Shown here in pieces: positions 1-15,100 of a stretch of DNA of 64,000 nucleotides. The notes below the pieces were generated by a model. It saw only the letters and a list, made by a program, of their open reading frames with translations. It did not search any database and was not told the DNA's origin. The DNA lies in NCBI GenBank assembly GCA_003993805.1, contig RSEF01000001.1, forward strand, positions 152,932,660-152,996,659, given 5' to 3'. Within the stretch, counting starts at the first letter, position 1; every line of letters begins with the position of its first letter. The translations under genes were made by a program, and so were the position numbers. The stretch is from Himantopus leucocephalus. Lineage: Eukaryota > Chordata > Aves > Charadriiformes > Recurvirostridae.

Positions 1-3000
1 ATGATTCATCTGACCTGTTTCACAAATCTAGTTTAAGATGAGATGAATCATGTCCTACAACTGTTTATTCCTCTCCGCAGACTACAAAGGGAGCTTGGGG
101 ACTCTTACTCAGATTTAAACCTCTGCATTATGAACCTCAAAAATTAGGTGATTTGAATCCCAATGTTCAGTTTCAACTAATAATGAACAAACAGAGAATG
201 AGAGAAAAATCAGAGAACCAGGGATTCATGCAGATGACTCAATGTTTTCCACCATACTCAAGATTAGGAAAAAAAAGAGTGAGAACTTCCAGGAGGATCT
301 TGCCAAAGGCTCACAGACAGCTGGGTAACACAAAGAAAATTCATGCTGGGAAAAGATAAGGAGTCTTGCAGGGAGTGTTTAAATTCTTTTTGTATTGTGA
401 ATGCCTCTAAAATAACTGTGACTTCTCAACACAAAAATTGAGATACCGTTGCACACTCTAATTGATGAACACATCCTGAGAGTCAAAGAAGGTAAAGATA
501 ATTGTGGCGGTTGGGTTTGGTGTCGCTATGTACGTACATGCACATAACTGACACAGAGTTTAAGCAAGCTGCAAGACATTATCATTTCTAAAATAACGAC
601 AGTATAGCTATGCATCCCAGGTGAGAACTGGCAGTTTTGCTGCTGTTCTATAAATCACACAGCTCTCACAGCTACTAATCTGCTGTAGAGATCTTACTAG
701 CTAGCACAGAGACAGGAGAAAGAAGTGCAGAAGAATAAAATGCCAAGAATAGAACCAGAGTCTCTTGATTGCTGCTTCAGAGGCTACCCTGTATGCTGGA
801 CTCCACCTCCTTTCTTTTTTTACTTCTATACAAATCGATATTTCTTATTATTTTCAGGGATGCATTCATATAAGAAAGGCTTTCTTTTTCTTTTGACATC
901 AATTCATCTTTAGGAACTTCTGGATCTTCCCCCACCCCGCAACCCTGTTTTATTACTTTGCTATTCTTCTCATTTCACCTCCCTTGCTGGTCCTCCAGAG
1001 TTTTCAACATGATCACTCTAATGTAGTGTCCGTATTTAGCACAGGGCTTTAAAGCAATTATCTTTCATAGCAGTTCCCTGCTAATGCTGACCTGGAATTT
1101 CAGGCAATGTAAGCCAGAGCCACTGTGCAAGGAGCCACAGGGTTCTTCTCCTCCATCTCAGTATTCAGTGTTTCTGATATTTTCATTCTTCTTGCAGGCA
1201 GACTGACTTTGGGACATCTGAGTAATTCGTACTCTTAGGAACGTGCATCCTGTGTATTTTCCAGTCTCAACTCATGCTGATAACTGTTTTCATTAGACAA
1301 TTTGTGGAAATTCTCCCTTTCAGGAGAAAAAATATTCCTGGGAAGGCTATGTCTGGCTGAAAAGCATACACTCTTGTTTGGGGACTATTTAGGAAAGAAA
1401 TGGATACTTTTAACTGCATAAAACCCCCCTTTTCAGGAAAAATAAAAGAAAATATTTTTTCTAAAGGTACAGCTCAGGGAATGTAACAGGTGAACAAAAA
1501 ATGGATACTTAAGTCTTTCTCCTGTTCAAAAATCTGGCTTGTCTATGACAGTCTTTGACACCACCCTTTACGCCAGCTCTAGAGAAAGGACTACCTGTAG
1601 AGATAAGTCTTTGCATTTCCATTCAGTCTTTGGCTTTCTGGAGGCACTTTCATGAGCTAAACTCATTTTTAAAAAGTATTGGTGAGATACCCCTCCAGGT
1701 CTGAATTTCTCACCTGCAGAAGGGGTGCAAGGTACGGAGCAATGCATCAGTCGTACTACAGTGAAGGCAGCAGAGCTTGCTGGATTGCTCAACAGGGATG
1801 TATAGCATTGTTAAATGCATAACAAGTGTATGAATCTATTTCTGTGTACATCTGCTCTCTAGTTAGCAGAGAGGAAACCAGCAGATAGAAGGGTCTATCT
1901 TTTTGGAGGCAATAGTCACAGCACTGGTTTTTCCTTTGGTGCACACCCTTCAGGGACAAGCCTTTAAGAGGGGAGAGGGAGAAAATAGATTCTCGCTAGT
2001 CTGCTTATACCCAAGTGTAACTCAAATATAGGTAAATGGATTTTTTTTCCGTTCTCTTACCTAAGAAACATAAACTCACAAAGACAAGGCCTCTTTTAAA
2101 TTTTGCATCCTCTGCAGGGAATTAATAACGTATGACATTATTCTTCTCATGGTTTCTGATGTATTATCTGGATTTGGTTAATGAAGAAGCTAGAAATTCT
2201 CATCATAGATTACTGTTTCTAATATGGTGATAGCTGTGATCCTGACACTATGAAGATGGGGAGTAGAGAACTACAACTGGCAGGATACTGGATATAAAGA
2301 CTTATGAAAGCTTTTGAATTCTGCTAATTGCCAAACTAGCATTTTTGGGGAAGATAACCCCTCACATATTGGGAAAGAAATCAGATAATAACTTTTATGC
2401 AATCAAGCATGCTATTCTAGCAGACTAACTTTAACAGCAGGTCTGGATCTGAATGCTACTTTTTGAATACGTTTTGAATCACTGCAGAGCCCCAGATTAG
2501 CAGCACTGCAAGATCAAAAGGCTGTGATGCAAAATTTTGGTGCAGCGTGCCGCAACACATAAAAACCACACTGCCTGTTTTTAGCAGATTCTCACCCACC
2601 ATAGTGCCTCCTTAAGTCTATGTTTAGGGCTCAGCTCAACTTGCACCTGCAGAGGGCTGAATCCAGCCTCTGATGCCATGGCGAGCATTGTACAACCCAA
2701 CCTGGTGCTGGGTAGGGTGGTGGGTCTCCTTCCTGCCTCCTCTCCCTCATCCGGCAAAGGGCAGCACAGATGAGCTGGTGCCCGCCTGGGAAAATATGTC
2801 AGCTCCGCTTGGGGACAGTGGGGTGCAGGGCTGCAGCGAGACTTGGAGGACCACCCAGCCCCAGCACCCCATACCGTTACAGGGGCCACGTGCTTCCTCT
2901 GGTTACTTCATGAAAGTGACACAAATCTCCTCCACCACTATTGTTGGGACCGAAGTAAATTTGGTTAGCTGCATATAAAGCTCTGGAACAACACATTTTT

Positions 3001-6000
3001 AATGGGCAGGTAGAGTGCTAATTTAAGGGTAAATTATATATTTGGGTTAGCAACTTGGCTGCTTTGTTGTTTGGTTCTTTCAGACTACTTGGATGGCGGC
3101 CATCAATGCTCTGTGATTTATCTCTATTTAATTTTTCCACTTTTTCAGACCCTTAGCTGTTGATAATTCAATTTCTGGCAACTGCAAACCTTCACTCCCT
3201 ATTATAAGTTATACCCCAAGGCAGACATACCGCCATCTGCGCTATAATGGTGGTGGTAGCTAGTGGATGTAAAGAGGCAAATGTCCAGATGCCACTGGGG
3301 CTCTGAAACAGCTTTAATATATAAATGATGTTTGGATTAGAAATACCCTCTGAATCCAAATATTAGCCTCTCAAAAACATTAGGGTGCTCTCCAAAGGGA
3401 CCCCTCCACCCTGTACTCAATTTCTGCATAGTGCTTGTCCTGACAGCTTTAATGGATACAGAAAACTCAGGATTTTTCCTTTGCCCAGCCTCTAAAATCA
3501 TCAAAGGAGGAACTAATCCCAGCCCAGTCATCCTTGATACACACTCGCTTCACTCCCCTCATCTTCCCTTACCCTCTCCTCCCAATCTCCATGCTCTCCA
3601 GAAGAAATCTTCTTTCAGGAGGTTTGTGCTTACAGCAAACCATCAGCGTCTGCTTTCCTGAGAAATATACCCCTTCCCCAGCTGCTGGCAGCAGCTCTCC
3701 GCAGGCTGCAGGCACAGCACAGCGGCACAAGGTGCTGCTGCATGTAAGAGCTGGGAGGAATCATCCCTTCTCCAGTAAGCCTGGAAACGATACAAGTCTT
3801 GACCTGAATTAAAGAGGGATGATTATATTTTAGGTAGAAATTACCCCAAAATCTTTGTAAAAAGGTCAACAAGGATGAACCCTGCAGACAGTGAGGTGGC
3901 AAGAAAACACAGGAATGACTGAAGTATGGCCGCATTTGTGCCATAGGGCTCCAGGCAAAAAGAGGGAGCCTTGCCCCACACTGGGTGTTGCACAGATCAG
4001 CACCAGTATAGCCCACCTTTCTGACCTCCTGTGTGACACAGGGACTGACCCTACAGTTATTCATCCCTGAGTAGAACCTATAATTTCTTGATGAGTTATG
4101 GCACAGCTTGATGAGCCACTAGCTGAGGGAAGCTAGCAAGAAATAAGGATGCTGCTGCTTCTCCACAGGGCTAGTTATCTTGAGATATGGAAAACCTGTG
4201 CGGCTGCGGCTGCGGCTGCGTCTTCCTGTCCTCTGAGGAGAAGGGAGCACAACCGTGGTTATCTTGCGTGTTAACCAAGGGGGTGGAGAGTTGTTCATGA
4301 CACCATTGGAGAATTTCTTTGCTCCCTACTATGTCACCTTGGATAAATATTTAGATTTATATACTGCAAGTTTACTGGTATTTCCTAAGCAGAAATTCAC
4401 CTGACATTATCCAGGCAGAGTTTCATCTGTCTCTACTCAAATGTTTCAGTATCTGTCTAATAACATATCTTCAAAGTTTATGGACTTCACAGTGAGAAAG
4501 TTATAATCTGCTCCTTTTTGATCGGCACAGCTATCTATAATACACATCCAAACAGTCTGCGTGGATGACCTCCCACAGTATTCAGCCTTCATTTCTGTTT
4601 TAAAATTACCTTCCTAAAGAGAAGGTGGTGAAGCAGAAAGACTTCAGACCCACTAACACCCTTTCTCTATTAAACTTTTATGAAAGTAATGAAGAAAAAG
4701 GTAAACTGATCATGAATTCTGTCCCTATTCTGGAAAAAACTGCATTCTTGTTCTCTTTGCCATTGTCTCAGCTAAGCCAATGAGGAAGAAAGGGAAGCCA
4801 GAGCCAGGGAGAACAGAGAACAATTTAAGACATTTGGGCAACCTGGAATGTAATTTCGCTGGAGGGCAATATTCACTTTCCACATCATTTTGTTTTTGTG
4901 GAATAAAGGACTTGTTACAGCTTGGCAATGCTTTTTAGGAGATTTAAATTTCTAACAGAAAACAAACCCTTCAAGATGCTTGACTTGCATTGTTCCAAAT
5001 TACTACATTCTTTAGCTCTAATCAACCCGTTTTTGATCATTGCTCTTTTAAGATACATTTTCTTAACATAAGCAGAAGTTACATTGTCTCTGCATAAGCT
5101 GTGACTCACAGCTATGATTTTATACTACTTTAATGTAGGATTGTTTTCAAGACTCTCTCAAAAAACTGTGTATGCAACTAGTACCTCAGCAAAGATTTTT
5201 AAAAAAAGGATTTTTTTTTCAGAATTATCAATGCTGACACCTATTTTGTCACTGCTAACAGTGGCTACAATACCCAGCGAATAATTTTTTTTACCTCAGT
5301 TGGAGTGAGCAGCAACCATTAAAAGGTAAAAAGTGTGCAACCACGGTATCTGAGTGACCATTCACGATATTTTAAAAGTTACAGGTTATGTTTCACCCAT
5401 GAAGTTGAGGAAAACACATTTGTACTCCGTGCTTGGAGCAGGCAGTCCTTCCACGCTCCTCTAGATTGACATGGTTAGTTTGCCCACAACGAGAGCTGTT
5501 TCTTATTCCCCTTGGCCCTTGGCTTCCTGACTACTACGTTTTGCAGCTGAAGTGAATCCACTCTTAGGAAGGGCAAGTTTATGCTGCTTCTTTTTTTCCT
5601 GGGAGTAGGGTTGTGGTGTATTTTGTGTAACACCTGGCAGGACAGCTTAGCCTGAAGCAGAAATCTAAGGCAACATCTTTCCTCCTCTGTGTCACTTCTC
5701 TATTTCCTTCCACTGCAGTTGCATTCTTCTATTCTTTCAGTCCTTCTTTAAAATCTGGCTTTGCTTATGGTAAGGCAGGGCATAAATTACACATCCCTCC
5801 TTCCAACTGAATTCAGTCTTCTGGAGCTTTTCTATGAAAGGAGGAAGAAGAGGATGTGTCTGGTACTTACAAAACAGTGGGAGCAATCCTTCTAGTGGTT
5901 GGAAATACAGATCTCGAGAAGAATGTGTGTTGTGCATTAATTCCTGGCAGAAACATCTAATCTGTTACTTTAAACTGTAAGATTTTGGTTTACCTACTAG

Positions 6001-6224
6001 AGGGGAAATAAAACCAATTATTGGTTTTATTATTAGTGGTGAAGTGACAAAACTGATGACTGACACAAGAGAGAAGCTTACAGCTGGTACTTATACAATT
6101 TAAAGAACATATCCATGCTCTCTCAGAGGACTCCTTCTGTTATACTGTGGTCAGCTTGTGATAAAGCCACCTATTAATAACAGTCAGACTTGGAATCCAA
6201 GAATGTTGACAGATACTCTTTGTA
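1..6224. other. Intronic stretch without recognisable gene
   Basis: AT-rich unique-looking sequence. Open frames are all short (up to 144 codons at 3630-4064 on the minus strand, overlapped by two frames on the plus strand) and none shows a recognisable domain. A moderately GC-rich patch at about 2580-2900 has overlapping frames on both strands with no family resemblance. A short (GCGGCT) run lies at 4200-4220. Confidence 0.6.
4200..4220. repeat. Hexanucleotide microsatellite (GCGGCT)3.5
   Basis: Three and a half copies of GCGGCT in an otherwise AT-rich intron. It is short, and interesting only as a possible length polymorphism. Confidence 0.8.
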
Positions 6225-6324
6225 NNNNNNNNNNNNNNNNNNNNNNNNNNNNNNNNNNNNNNNNNNNNNNNNNNNNNNNNNNNNNNNNNNNNNNNNNNNN
6301 NNNNNNNNNNNNNNNNNNNNNNNN
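6225..6324. other. Assembly gap of exactly 100 N
   Basis: One hundred N bases. The right flank starts with a 12-A run and A-rich sequence (AAAGAAAGAAA), so the gap probably marks a homopolymer or low-complexity break. The round size suggests a placeholder for unknown length. Confidence 0.97.
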
Positions 6325-9300
6325 AAAAAAAAAAAAGAAAGAAATACAAGTGGTATTAATTCTATAACATACCATGGGTAAAAAATCTCAAAAGCTGAAG
6401 TGCTCTGCAAAAACATGAGCAAGATAGAAGACGGAAACTTTCATCTGGAATGAAAACCCAATGGCTTAATACAAAGTTCTACCGATGTCGCTCCAAAACC
6501 AAATGCAGGTCAAATACCATGCCTGGTTTACTGGAACCTTAAAACTACACTGAATCATACGTAGATATTCCAACTTAATTCTCTTAGGATACAAATCAAT
6601 TAGAAAAAAGTTTTAAAAATATACTTTTCTCAACATCACTCAAACTCTTCTAGAAACAGCAGGAAAAGCTCTAATATTGTCCAAGTGGCCAATACTTTCA
6701 CATTTTGAGCAGATCTCACTCCTTTCAAACACTCAGAAAGAAAAACAGACTGCAAAGCCTTATAAAAGACAATTCTAGAAAAGGCACTAGTCATGAAAAA
6801 CCCCAACCTAAGTATGCAGGTGAGTCAGGGAAGATTATCATGCAACATGGCTTATATATTTAAAACATCACACGATTAGAAAAGCCATAGAAAAAGGTGT
6901 GATTTTTCCTATAAATAGAGTTTCCCGTAGGCCCTTATTGCAGTTACAGTTTAGTGGGATCCCTTTGAAGCAAAATGATGAGCTATCATGTGCAAGAACA
7001 TCAAAGTAGGCAAATAATGACACATTAGTGTGGCAAATGCTTCATCTTTCAGTTATGTTCACAGCTCTGAATTTCTGCAAGGCAATGTGGAGAGCATACC
7101 AATGCGTACAGGGACAATCTGACAGATACGAATACTTCATCCATGATGATAACAAAATTCTAAGACCATCAGATTCACAAGAAAGGTTGGAACTGAAACA
7201 TTTCAAATTTTTCAGAGTTCATATCACATTACCCAATCTACCTGGAAAGAATACAGTGGGAAAAAAACCCCATCACATTATGAATTTTGAAAAAGCATTA
7301 AAAAATCATCAGACCACGCAACAGACATTTCTGTAACCTATGAGCTATTTCCTGGCCACTTATCACATTTATTCCAGCAGTCTCTGTCCTCAACCCATTA
7401 AAATGTAGCATTAGCTGGGGAAAGTATCCAGTGCTATTTGAGTGTTTTAGAGCTGCTTGAACCCAAGGTTTCAAACAGTTTTGTAAGCAAAATTGCCAGA
7501 GTTTATCAAGAAGGGTAAAATACAGCAAAGCAATTATATACATTTGTAATTCATTCTTTCGCTATTGAAATGCAAAAATTGATCTGTGACAAATAATTAT
7601 TAGGAACTCTTAAGAGTGAAAATACAATGGCAATTTTCTAAATTAATTTAATGGTTGACTTACTTTAATTAGTGGTAAATTATTTATTGCAAGTTCTTTA
7701 ATCACTTTCTATTTACACAAGGGAGCCCAAATCTTAGTTGAGCTATAGAAATCACTGCAATAATAAACAATAAAAGATGTTATCTAATCCTTATGGTTTT
7801 GTGTGGGTTTATGGAAGAGAAAGCAAAAGAGCTGGAAGACTCTGATTTTATTTTACTGTATAAGGTTACATACAAGCAACCTATCTGCAGTTAAACTTAG
7901 GAAGCATGAAGTGGGCAGATCATCACAAATCATGGGTATATCCACATGCACCACATCACAGCCCTTCATAAACTTATCGGTTTCTACTTTAGAAATAGGC
8001 TTTTTTCTCATATGGGAAGCCTGATCTATAATCTCCCTTTTCCAGCTGGTGGGAAACTTTTTCTAACTTCTAGCCTAAACCTATTCTTGGCTAGTTTATA
8101 CTTCATTGTTTTTGCAAATTGTCTTTTACTGTAAATATATTTGTACTGCTCTTATTATTTGCCCCATTGACATATCCATGGGCAGCAAGGCTATCCTCTC
8201 TCACATTTAATTAATTTTGGATAAAATCAGCCAAGTTAATTTAGTCTTTTTTTGCTAAAGCAGACTCTCTGTTTACCTCAGAAAGACTTCTCTATTTCAT
8301 TTTGCATTCACCTTTGTCGAACATGCAGAGCAGGACAGTACCCTGTATTTTAGAAGGAATTCAACATAAGTTGGTACCGATATTTCTTAATTTCTTTTGG
8401 GTATACACCACCAAATACATCTTAGGATCATTTATCTTTTTCACAGATATATGAAAGCCTAAGCTTCTACAGCAGTGGCTTATCTTTGTCACCTTTAGTC
8501 ATCCTAATAACACTGAATCCACTGATGTCCTCCTTTCCTTCAGTTATTTTTAACAGATGAGTTTTGAGTTTATAGCTGAAAACTTATTTTATGATATTGC
8601 TCAGGGAAGCCTTTTGATTCCAGACAGACAAAAAGCATCTCAGTATTAACAGTTTGCGGCTTATTAGCACAGTACACTTCTGCTGAATTTCATTGCACCA
8701 CACAGAGCTTCATTTGAGATGATTAAAATTTAATATCAAGACATTCAACTAAGCCATGCTGGAAAATCTGCTGTTAAAATTCTTTTAAGTCTTATTACAC
8801 CAATCCAGGGAAAAATCAACTATGACAGGCTTGGAACAGTTTGTATTTAAATAATGTTCTTTGTCCGCCATACAGGGCATATAGAAAAAGTCATCACCAA
8901 ATATCACAGCGACTTTTTAACATACTACCCCTTCTTCTTTGCTAGGTCTTTGGGTAACTATAGGAAAAAAAATGGGAGGGCAGAAGAAAGGGCAGTATTT
9001 TGAGGCAAAGGTTGCTGATCCTAGCAAATGAAAAAAAAAAAACCAAAACCAAACCAATAAAACACACCAGGAATGCAAAAGAAAATTAAGACAGTTTTCA
9101 CAATAAAGGATAAGCTATAGTAATGCACAGAATACAACAGCAACAGTTAATTGGTCTTGAATTAGTTGGAAGAAGGTAAATTAGTAAAGTTTTAAACTTT
9201 TTCTCAAAAGATGCTTCAGTGGCCATGAGGAACTATTAGAAAAGATAAGCACAAAGAGGATTGAGAATTTGGAGGGGGGGTTTGTCTGGTTTTGTGTGCA

Positions 9301-12088
9301 ATAGAGATTTCTTTGTTTGTTTTATTTGCTTTTTTTTAATGGTAATAAATGATTTTAAAACTTCTTTCAAGTTTTGTCATGATACAACCTGTAAACAGTA
9401 CGTAGCTCTCAGAGGGCTGCACCTCTATTTTTGACTTGCATTTTAATCAGAGGAATCAAAGTGCTCCCAATGCACCGTCCCAGCCACAATCAGCACGTCG
9501 CTGTAGCTGCTCTGGCCTGGCCAATTTCCTGGCAGCAAACTCCTGGCCTGGAACTACGTAGCCATGAGAATAACCTTACTGTCCTGACTGCTAATGTCTT
9601 CAACATTTCATATTATTCCTGCCTTCCTGTTGGATAAACTGTATTAACACAAGCCTCCTACAGTATATTTCTACATATTTTTGTACTTCCTTCTTTATCA
9701 TTATTGTACATTGCCCTACGTGTATGTCCTATCACAATTTCTATTGATCCGTTGTATCTCTTTTGACTTGTGATTTCTTTTTCTGGTGTCCTATCACTCT
9801 AGTGTCCTCTACCACACTCTCAGTAACAATGGGAGAGTGAATTGGCAATTCAAAGCTTTTCTGCTTATTTGCACCTACCACTGAAAGCAAAATTTGCTTC
9901 CAATGTTCAGATAGTTCCTGCACTGATCCTTGGTGCAAGCTTGCTTGACTTTACTCACAGTGGGTAAATGAAATCCATCTGCCCGTGGCTGATGGCTACA
10001 TCTGCACCAACCACTTGCTAGCTTGTGTAGTCAGATAACCCTCTTTTGGCCCTAATCTCTGTCCTATTATTTAAATTTAAATCTTGCTATGCCTTCCTTC
10101 TCCAGGATCTGCCAGACCTGGGGGATCTCACAGCAATCAGCGGAACATTAAAGAGGTCATTTCCATCCCACTGGACCTGTGACCAGCAGTCTGGATAGAC
10201 AAGCTTGCTCTGACCCTCCCCACTCAACGTTCATAAGCCTAATCCTGACGTCTTAACAGGCTTCATTAGATATCAGTGCTGTCACTCGTGAACGTGTTCT
10301 TACTCTGGCATAATGCTTATCGATTTGAAAATGCAGGGCATGTTTAAATAGAAGAACAGCAAGTAGGTTGTGTGTGTTTTTTGTTTTCTGTTTTTCCCTT
10401 AATGAAATTCTGATATGTTGGAAAGCATTTTAATGAAATGCATGCAGGAAACAAGCAGAAGTTGCTTGAAAATTAGAGTTAATTATACATTAACTGCAAG
10501 TCTTGTATGCAATGGTCTCAACACAGTACTTAACACATTTATCATCAGAAGTTTAATGATAAAACCCAAACAAAATGCTTTTGGTCCTTTTTATAGTTGT
10601 ATAAAAGCATGAATTTGTAAACTTATTAATAGGTAGAAAGTATTACAGTATTAGCATTTGGGTATTCTTTTAGTCTCCCACTTTAATTCATTTGGAGTAC
10701 TTTCCCAATACATGCAGTGTTGGCATAACTCTGTTCCTACTGAAATTAACAGATATTTTACTGGATAGAGTGAACAGTTATGGACAGGATAAGAAAAATG
10801 ACAAGGAAATTTAGAAGAAAAACCCATTTGGTTCTCTAAAGAGAATTCTGTAGCCCAAATCCTACACATCCAAATTCAGTGCTTCAGAGAGGCACTTTGG
10901 TCTCCTGGTGGTCAGAAGAAGAGGGTGAGCTCTTTCAGAGGAGGCTCTGGAAGGTGACCTTCCTTCACTGCCTGTATCAGAAATATGGGAATCTGAATAT
11001 TTCCGTAAATGATTAGAATAAACAAGCATGATAAGCACAATAAAAACATTTTTTATTTCCCAATTTTTTCAATCATAATTTCTAGCAGTTATGTGGAATT
11101 TATTAGTACTAAGAAAGTAAATGAGTTGCCCAGTTTTACATCTGTCATAGGTATCCTGAAGACTAGTAGCTAGTGATGTTACTGTTTCCTGTAAAAGCAG
11201 GTGTCCAGATATAATGAAAATTATCCACAAGAGACTGCATTCTTTGCGCCTGTCATTCTACTTCAACTACGATGCTGAAAAATGAAACTGATTACCTGCT
11301 TATCTATCCCAGCTTTTGTTCTTTCCCTAAGAACCCATTGACCCATCTAACTATCTTGGTCTATATCTTTCTTATTTGCATCATAACAGTTTTCTCAGGC
11401 ACTCCGTGAGCTCAATTTATATTTTAGAACTAGAAAACCCTCTTTCAGAAAGGTAGTCTATTTTGATCTAAGCCTAGACAAGATGAAAAATCCATCTCTT
11501 CTGGAAATTTTTATTCTATTTACTTCATTTTATATTTTATCACCCTTGTCATTAAAGCTGATTTCTCTTTTGACCTTGTCTGCCTTCAACTGAGGGACAT
11601 AGGTCAGATAATACCTGCCCCCCTGAGTTTTCAGATCTAGTTCCAGTCTTCACAGGAGACCACACATCATACAATCACCTTTATAACCATTAGAAACATC
11701 ATATTACAACTAGTTAGTTTTCAGCTCTCCCTAAAATGTTCCTTATTGCTTTTGTTATGCTTTTTTCTTCCTCACCACTGCTGCTAACAGCCCTTTAGTT
11801 TTAGTACCTCTTGCATTTTTTCTCTTAAAATTTATGACAATGGACTGTGCTATTCCAGGAAAAATCTACAGGGTCAGAAAGAAACTGAACACAAATTTTT
11901 TTGCCTGGGGTCTAATCTGGCAGGATGCAAGCTGGCTCTGGTCTGGAATTTGATGTAGAGCTGCGCATAAGCAAATACACTTGGCAAATACTTGGGTAAC
12001 ACCTAAGTTTCCCTCTAAGGCACTTTCTCCAGTTGTTCAGTCATTTCCTTGATCCACCCTTACACTTTCCCCAGTTTTTCCAATACCT

Positions 12089-12127
12089 TATGTGTGTGTA
12101 TACATACATGTATGTACACACATATAC
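12089..12127. repeat. Near-palindromic (TG)n...(CA)n stretch
   Basis: Alternating purine/pyrimidine sequence centred on CATACATGTATG. It begins TATGTGTGTGTATA and ends GTACACACATATA, so each strand can fold back. Such sequence can form a cruciform or left-handed DNA and is often length-variable. Confidence 0.7.
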
Positions 12128-15100
12128 AAATTTTGTTGCATCAGGTCTGATTTTCAGAGTGTCATTAAAAAAAGGTACGTATATTCATAGTTAAGGGTTT
12201 TAATGTAGTGCTCACTTTTCTATTTTGTACAGCACTGCACAAAGTATGCATTCTTGATTGCCTTAATCTTAGGGTTATTTTTTTTGATCCGATTTTGGTT
12301 TTGAGTTAGGGGGTTTTTTTTGGAAAAAGGGGATTGATGCATACAATTAACGGGTGTACATAAAAAAAGAGTTAAGGCAAGTCCTTGACTTGCCTACTTA
12401 CTTTTGTACAGCCTATGGGCTATCCCAATTTATTAAGGTTAACAGTGAAATTTTTCTAATGCAAAGCAAGCAATTTAACAGGTATGTAATTTGGGGGGTG
12501 AGATTTTTTTTTCTTTCTTTTCCAGGCCAAACTGTAACTCTGCCAACTGGAGCCACCTCCCTCCACCCCACCCGAAGTCAACCACTTCCAACGAAACATC
12601 AGGAGAGACCATTTTCTAGCCAGCAATTTGCATCAACACCATTCACGCAGCTCAGAAGCGGTTGACCAGATTTTTACTGAGCTTTTCCAAGTAATGTACC
12701 TTGGCATGGGATCGAGCATGAAGAAGATATGAAGCAACTGAAAAGGAGAGGAGGTGACAGGGATTACAATGGCAAACAAACCCATGTCTCAGCAGCAAAT
12801 TTCAGTTTGGAATGCCTGATGATAACTCCTCCTGCACCTGGCCTAGTGAGGTTGCAGATACTATTTATTGAATGTTTTCTCCCCAGGGCAGTTTCTGAGC
12901 CCGTACTGAAAGATGCCCACTGCCCGCTCGGGCACGTGTGCCCTCTGCACTGCCCTGCAAGGCTGCTGCATGGGCCAAGCACCCTGCTTCTGCTGCGAAG
13001 GACCCTTTGCTCCTTGCGTTAGCAGGTATCAAAGACATCGACAACCTCCTTAAGACACCCAAACTGTGGAAGAGCGAGGGAAGCTGCAGTGCAACTCAAA
13101 CCAGTGCTTTTCGGAAACACTGCTGTTACGAGACAGAATGAAAAACTCATTTTCTAGGAAAACGAATCCTCGTTAGATGAAAACTACAAGGAAATAGCTA
13201 TGAAAAATATGTCAGAGCTGTACTGCAGGGTTTTAGTGGCATTTTCCTCATACTCATTACTGAAATTAATTCACAAGACTTGCCACAATATGCTGATAGG
13301 ATATAGCTGTAATACGTTAAGCTGTTGTTAAGAATTCAAAACATGACAATCAAAATAGTTCTCTTTATATACAATTAGAACATTTATTTGCTTGTTCGAT
13401 GCAAAATTAAGTAGTAAAAGCAACCAGGAGCCGGGAAGGAAGCCAAGCAATAAAATTGATTGATTGCTCAAATACACAAAAATCATATCCACAGCTTTCA
13501 AACATTCTCTCAAAAGCAGAAAACCATCTCTTCAAGGTTACCGAACAACCTGGTTAGACAGGATGGTGAACCTGCTGTTAAACAGAAGACAAAGTTCGTC
13601 TGTGAGGTGTAGCTAATACAATTACTGGTTGCTCAAAATAGCATGCATCTCCATAAATCTGTCTCTGTTTAAGCTAATTACCAGAACTTATTCAGCAATG
13701 TCATTTTTCTGGATTCTTTGATTACATCAGATATACAGTTGTGTGTTGAGGAAAAACATACCAGTAATATAACCCATGGGTTTTTTCAAAAAAGATGCAT
13801 TCTCAGACTTTGTTTTGCTTTTCAGCTGCTTCTTTCATAAGATTAGAGATCACTTCACCAGAGCACATCATTTTTCTTTTGTTCGTACATTACAATCAAC
13901 CACAAAAGGATCCAGCCTTCAAATTCTATCCATTTCTCCTGCACTGCCATCATTCTCTCAAGTCAACATTGTCTAAACCAAGTATTAAACAAGTATTTAT
14001 AGTAAGAGCAGAGTATAAACTGCAGAAATGGAATCGAGCTTGGTAAACTCACAAGCAGACTTTCCAGTGATCTCTAGTTGTCACTAGGAGAATAAGAAGA
14101 ACTATTTAGAATGTGGGCAAATAATATCTTACAAATAAAAATATTTGAATTAAGCAAATTAACTGCTTTTCCATTGAAAGAAATCCCAACTAAGAAATCT
14201 GAATTCAGCCTCAGAGAAGGTGCTGAATACAACACTCTTCATTCCAGCCAGAGCCAGGTAAAAAACTTTCTTATCCCCACTGACTGAATCAAGGCCACAG
14301 TTGTGCATGCCAAATTCACATTGCTTTACATTATTATTACGCATGACAGCTTTACTCAATGTGAAGGATCAGAATTCAGGGCACACGGCGTTCAGGGGGA
14401 TTCAGTGCCTCACTCTGGCAGGAGCTATTGAAAATCCAAGCCATAAATCTGCCTTTGCAGGCTCTGATCAAGAAAAAAATACTGCTGACAGGTCCAAAAA
14501 GTTGCTGAAATACTTTTCAAAAAAGAAGTTGCTTATGAGACAAAAGAATGTCATTCCTCAACCCGTATAAATAAAATCTAACAAATATATGGCAATAAAT
14601 ACCTTCAAAGGCTTTTATAAGTATTAACTAGCCAAAATTAATGTCACTAAAACTTCTACTTGACTCTTAAGTGGCTGGTTAAACGAAACGGCCAAATAAA
14701 CCTCCTACCTGCATGCTTAAACTAGAGAATGGCTTCTGAAATAGATTTGATCCACATTAATTATTTAAAATAATAAAGCATCACAAATTTTACCTACATA
14801 TATTGAAATGGACATTACTCAGCAATCTCCGAACTGTACAAGTTGCAATAGTCCTTTTGGTTTTCAAATTGTGGTTCAGTTTTCCATATCATTGTAATTA
14901 CTGCAGCTGCACTGCTGCCAACAAAATCCTAGACTCAAAACTCTTGGCTATGACAGCACTTCTAAGTAATCACCATGGGATACTGGGCTAAACTCAAACA
15001 GGTTTCTTTTTTATGAGCTATATACATGAGCAAAAGCTAGAGCATGTTTAAACAAAGCAAATCAATTCAAGTCAAGCCTCCCTACTTAATAGATTCACAC

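Noticed and set aside
5900..5935. Peptide NTDLEKNV in a + frame, resembling the NTDLYKHV segment of DHRSX
   Set aside because: The surrounding residues do not match the family, and there is no fitting acceptor/donor pair or following LLGW segment.
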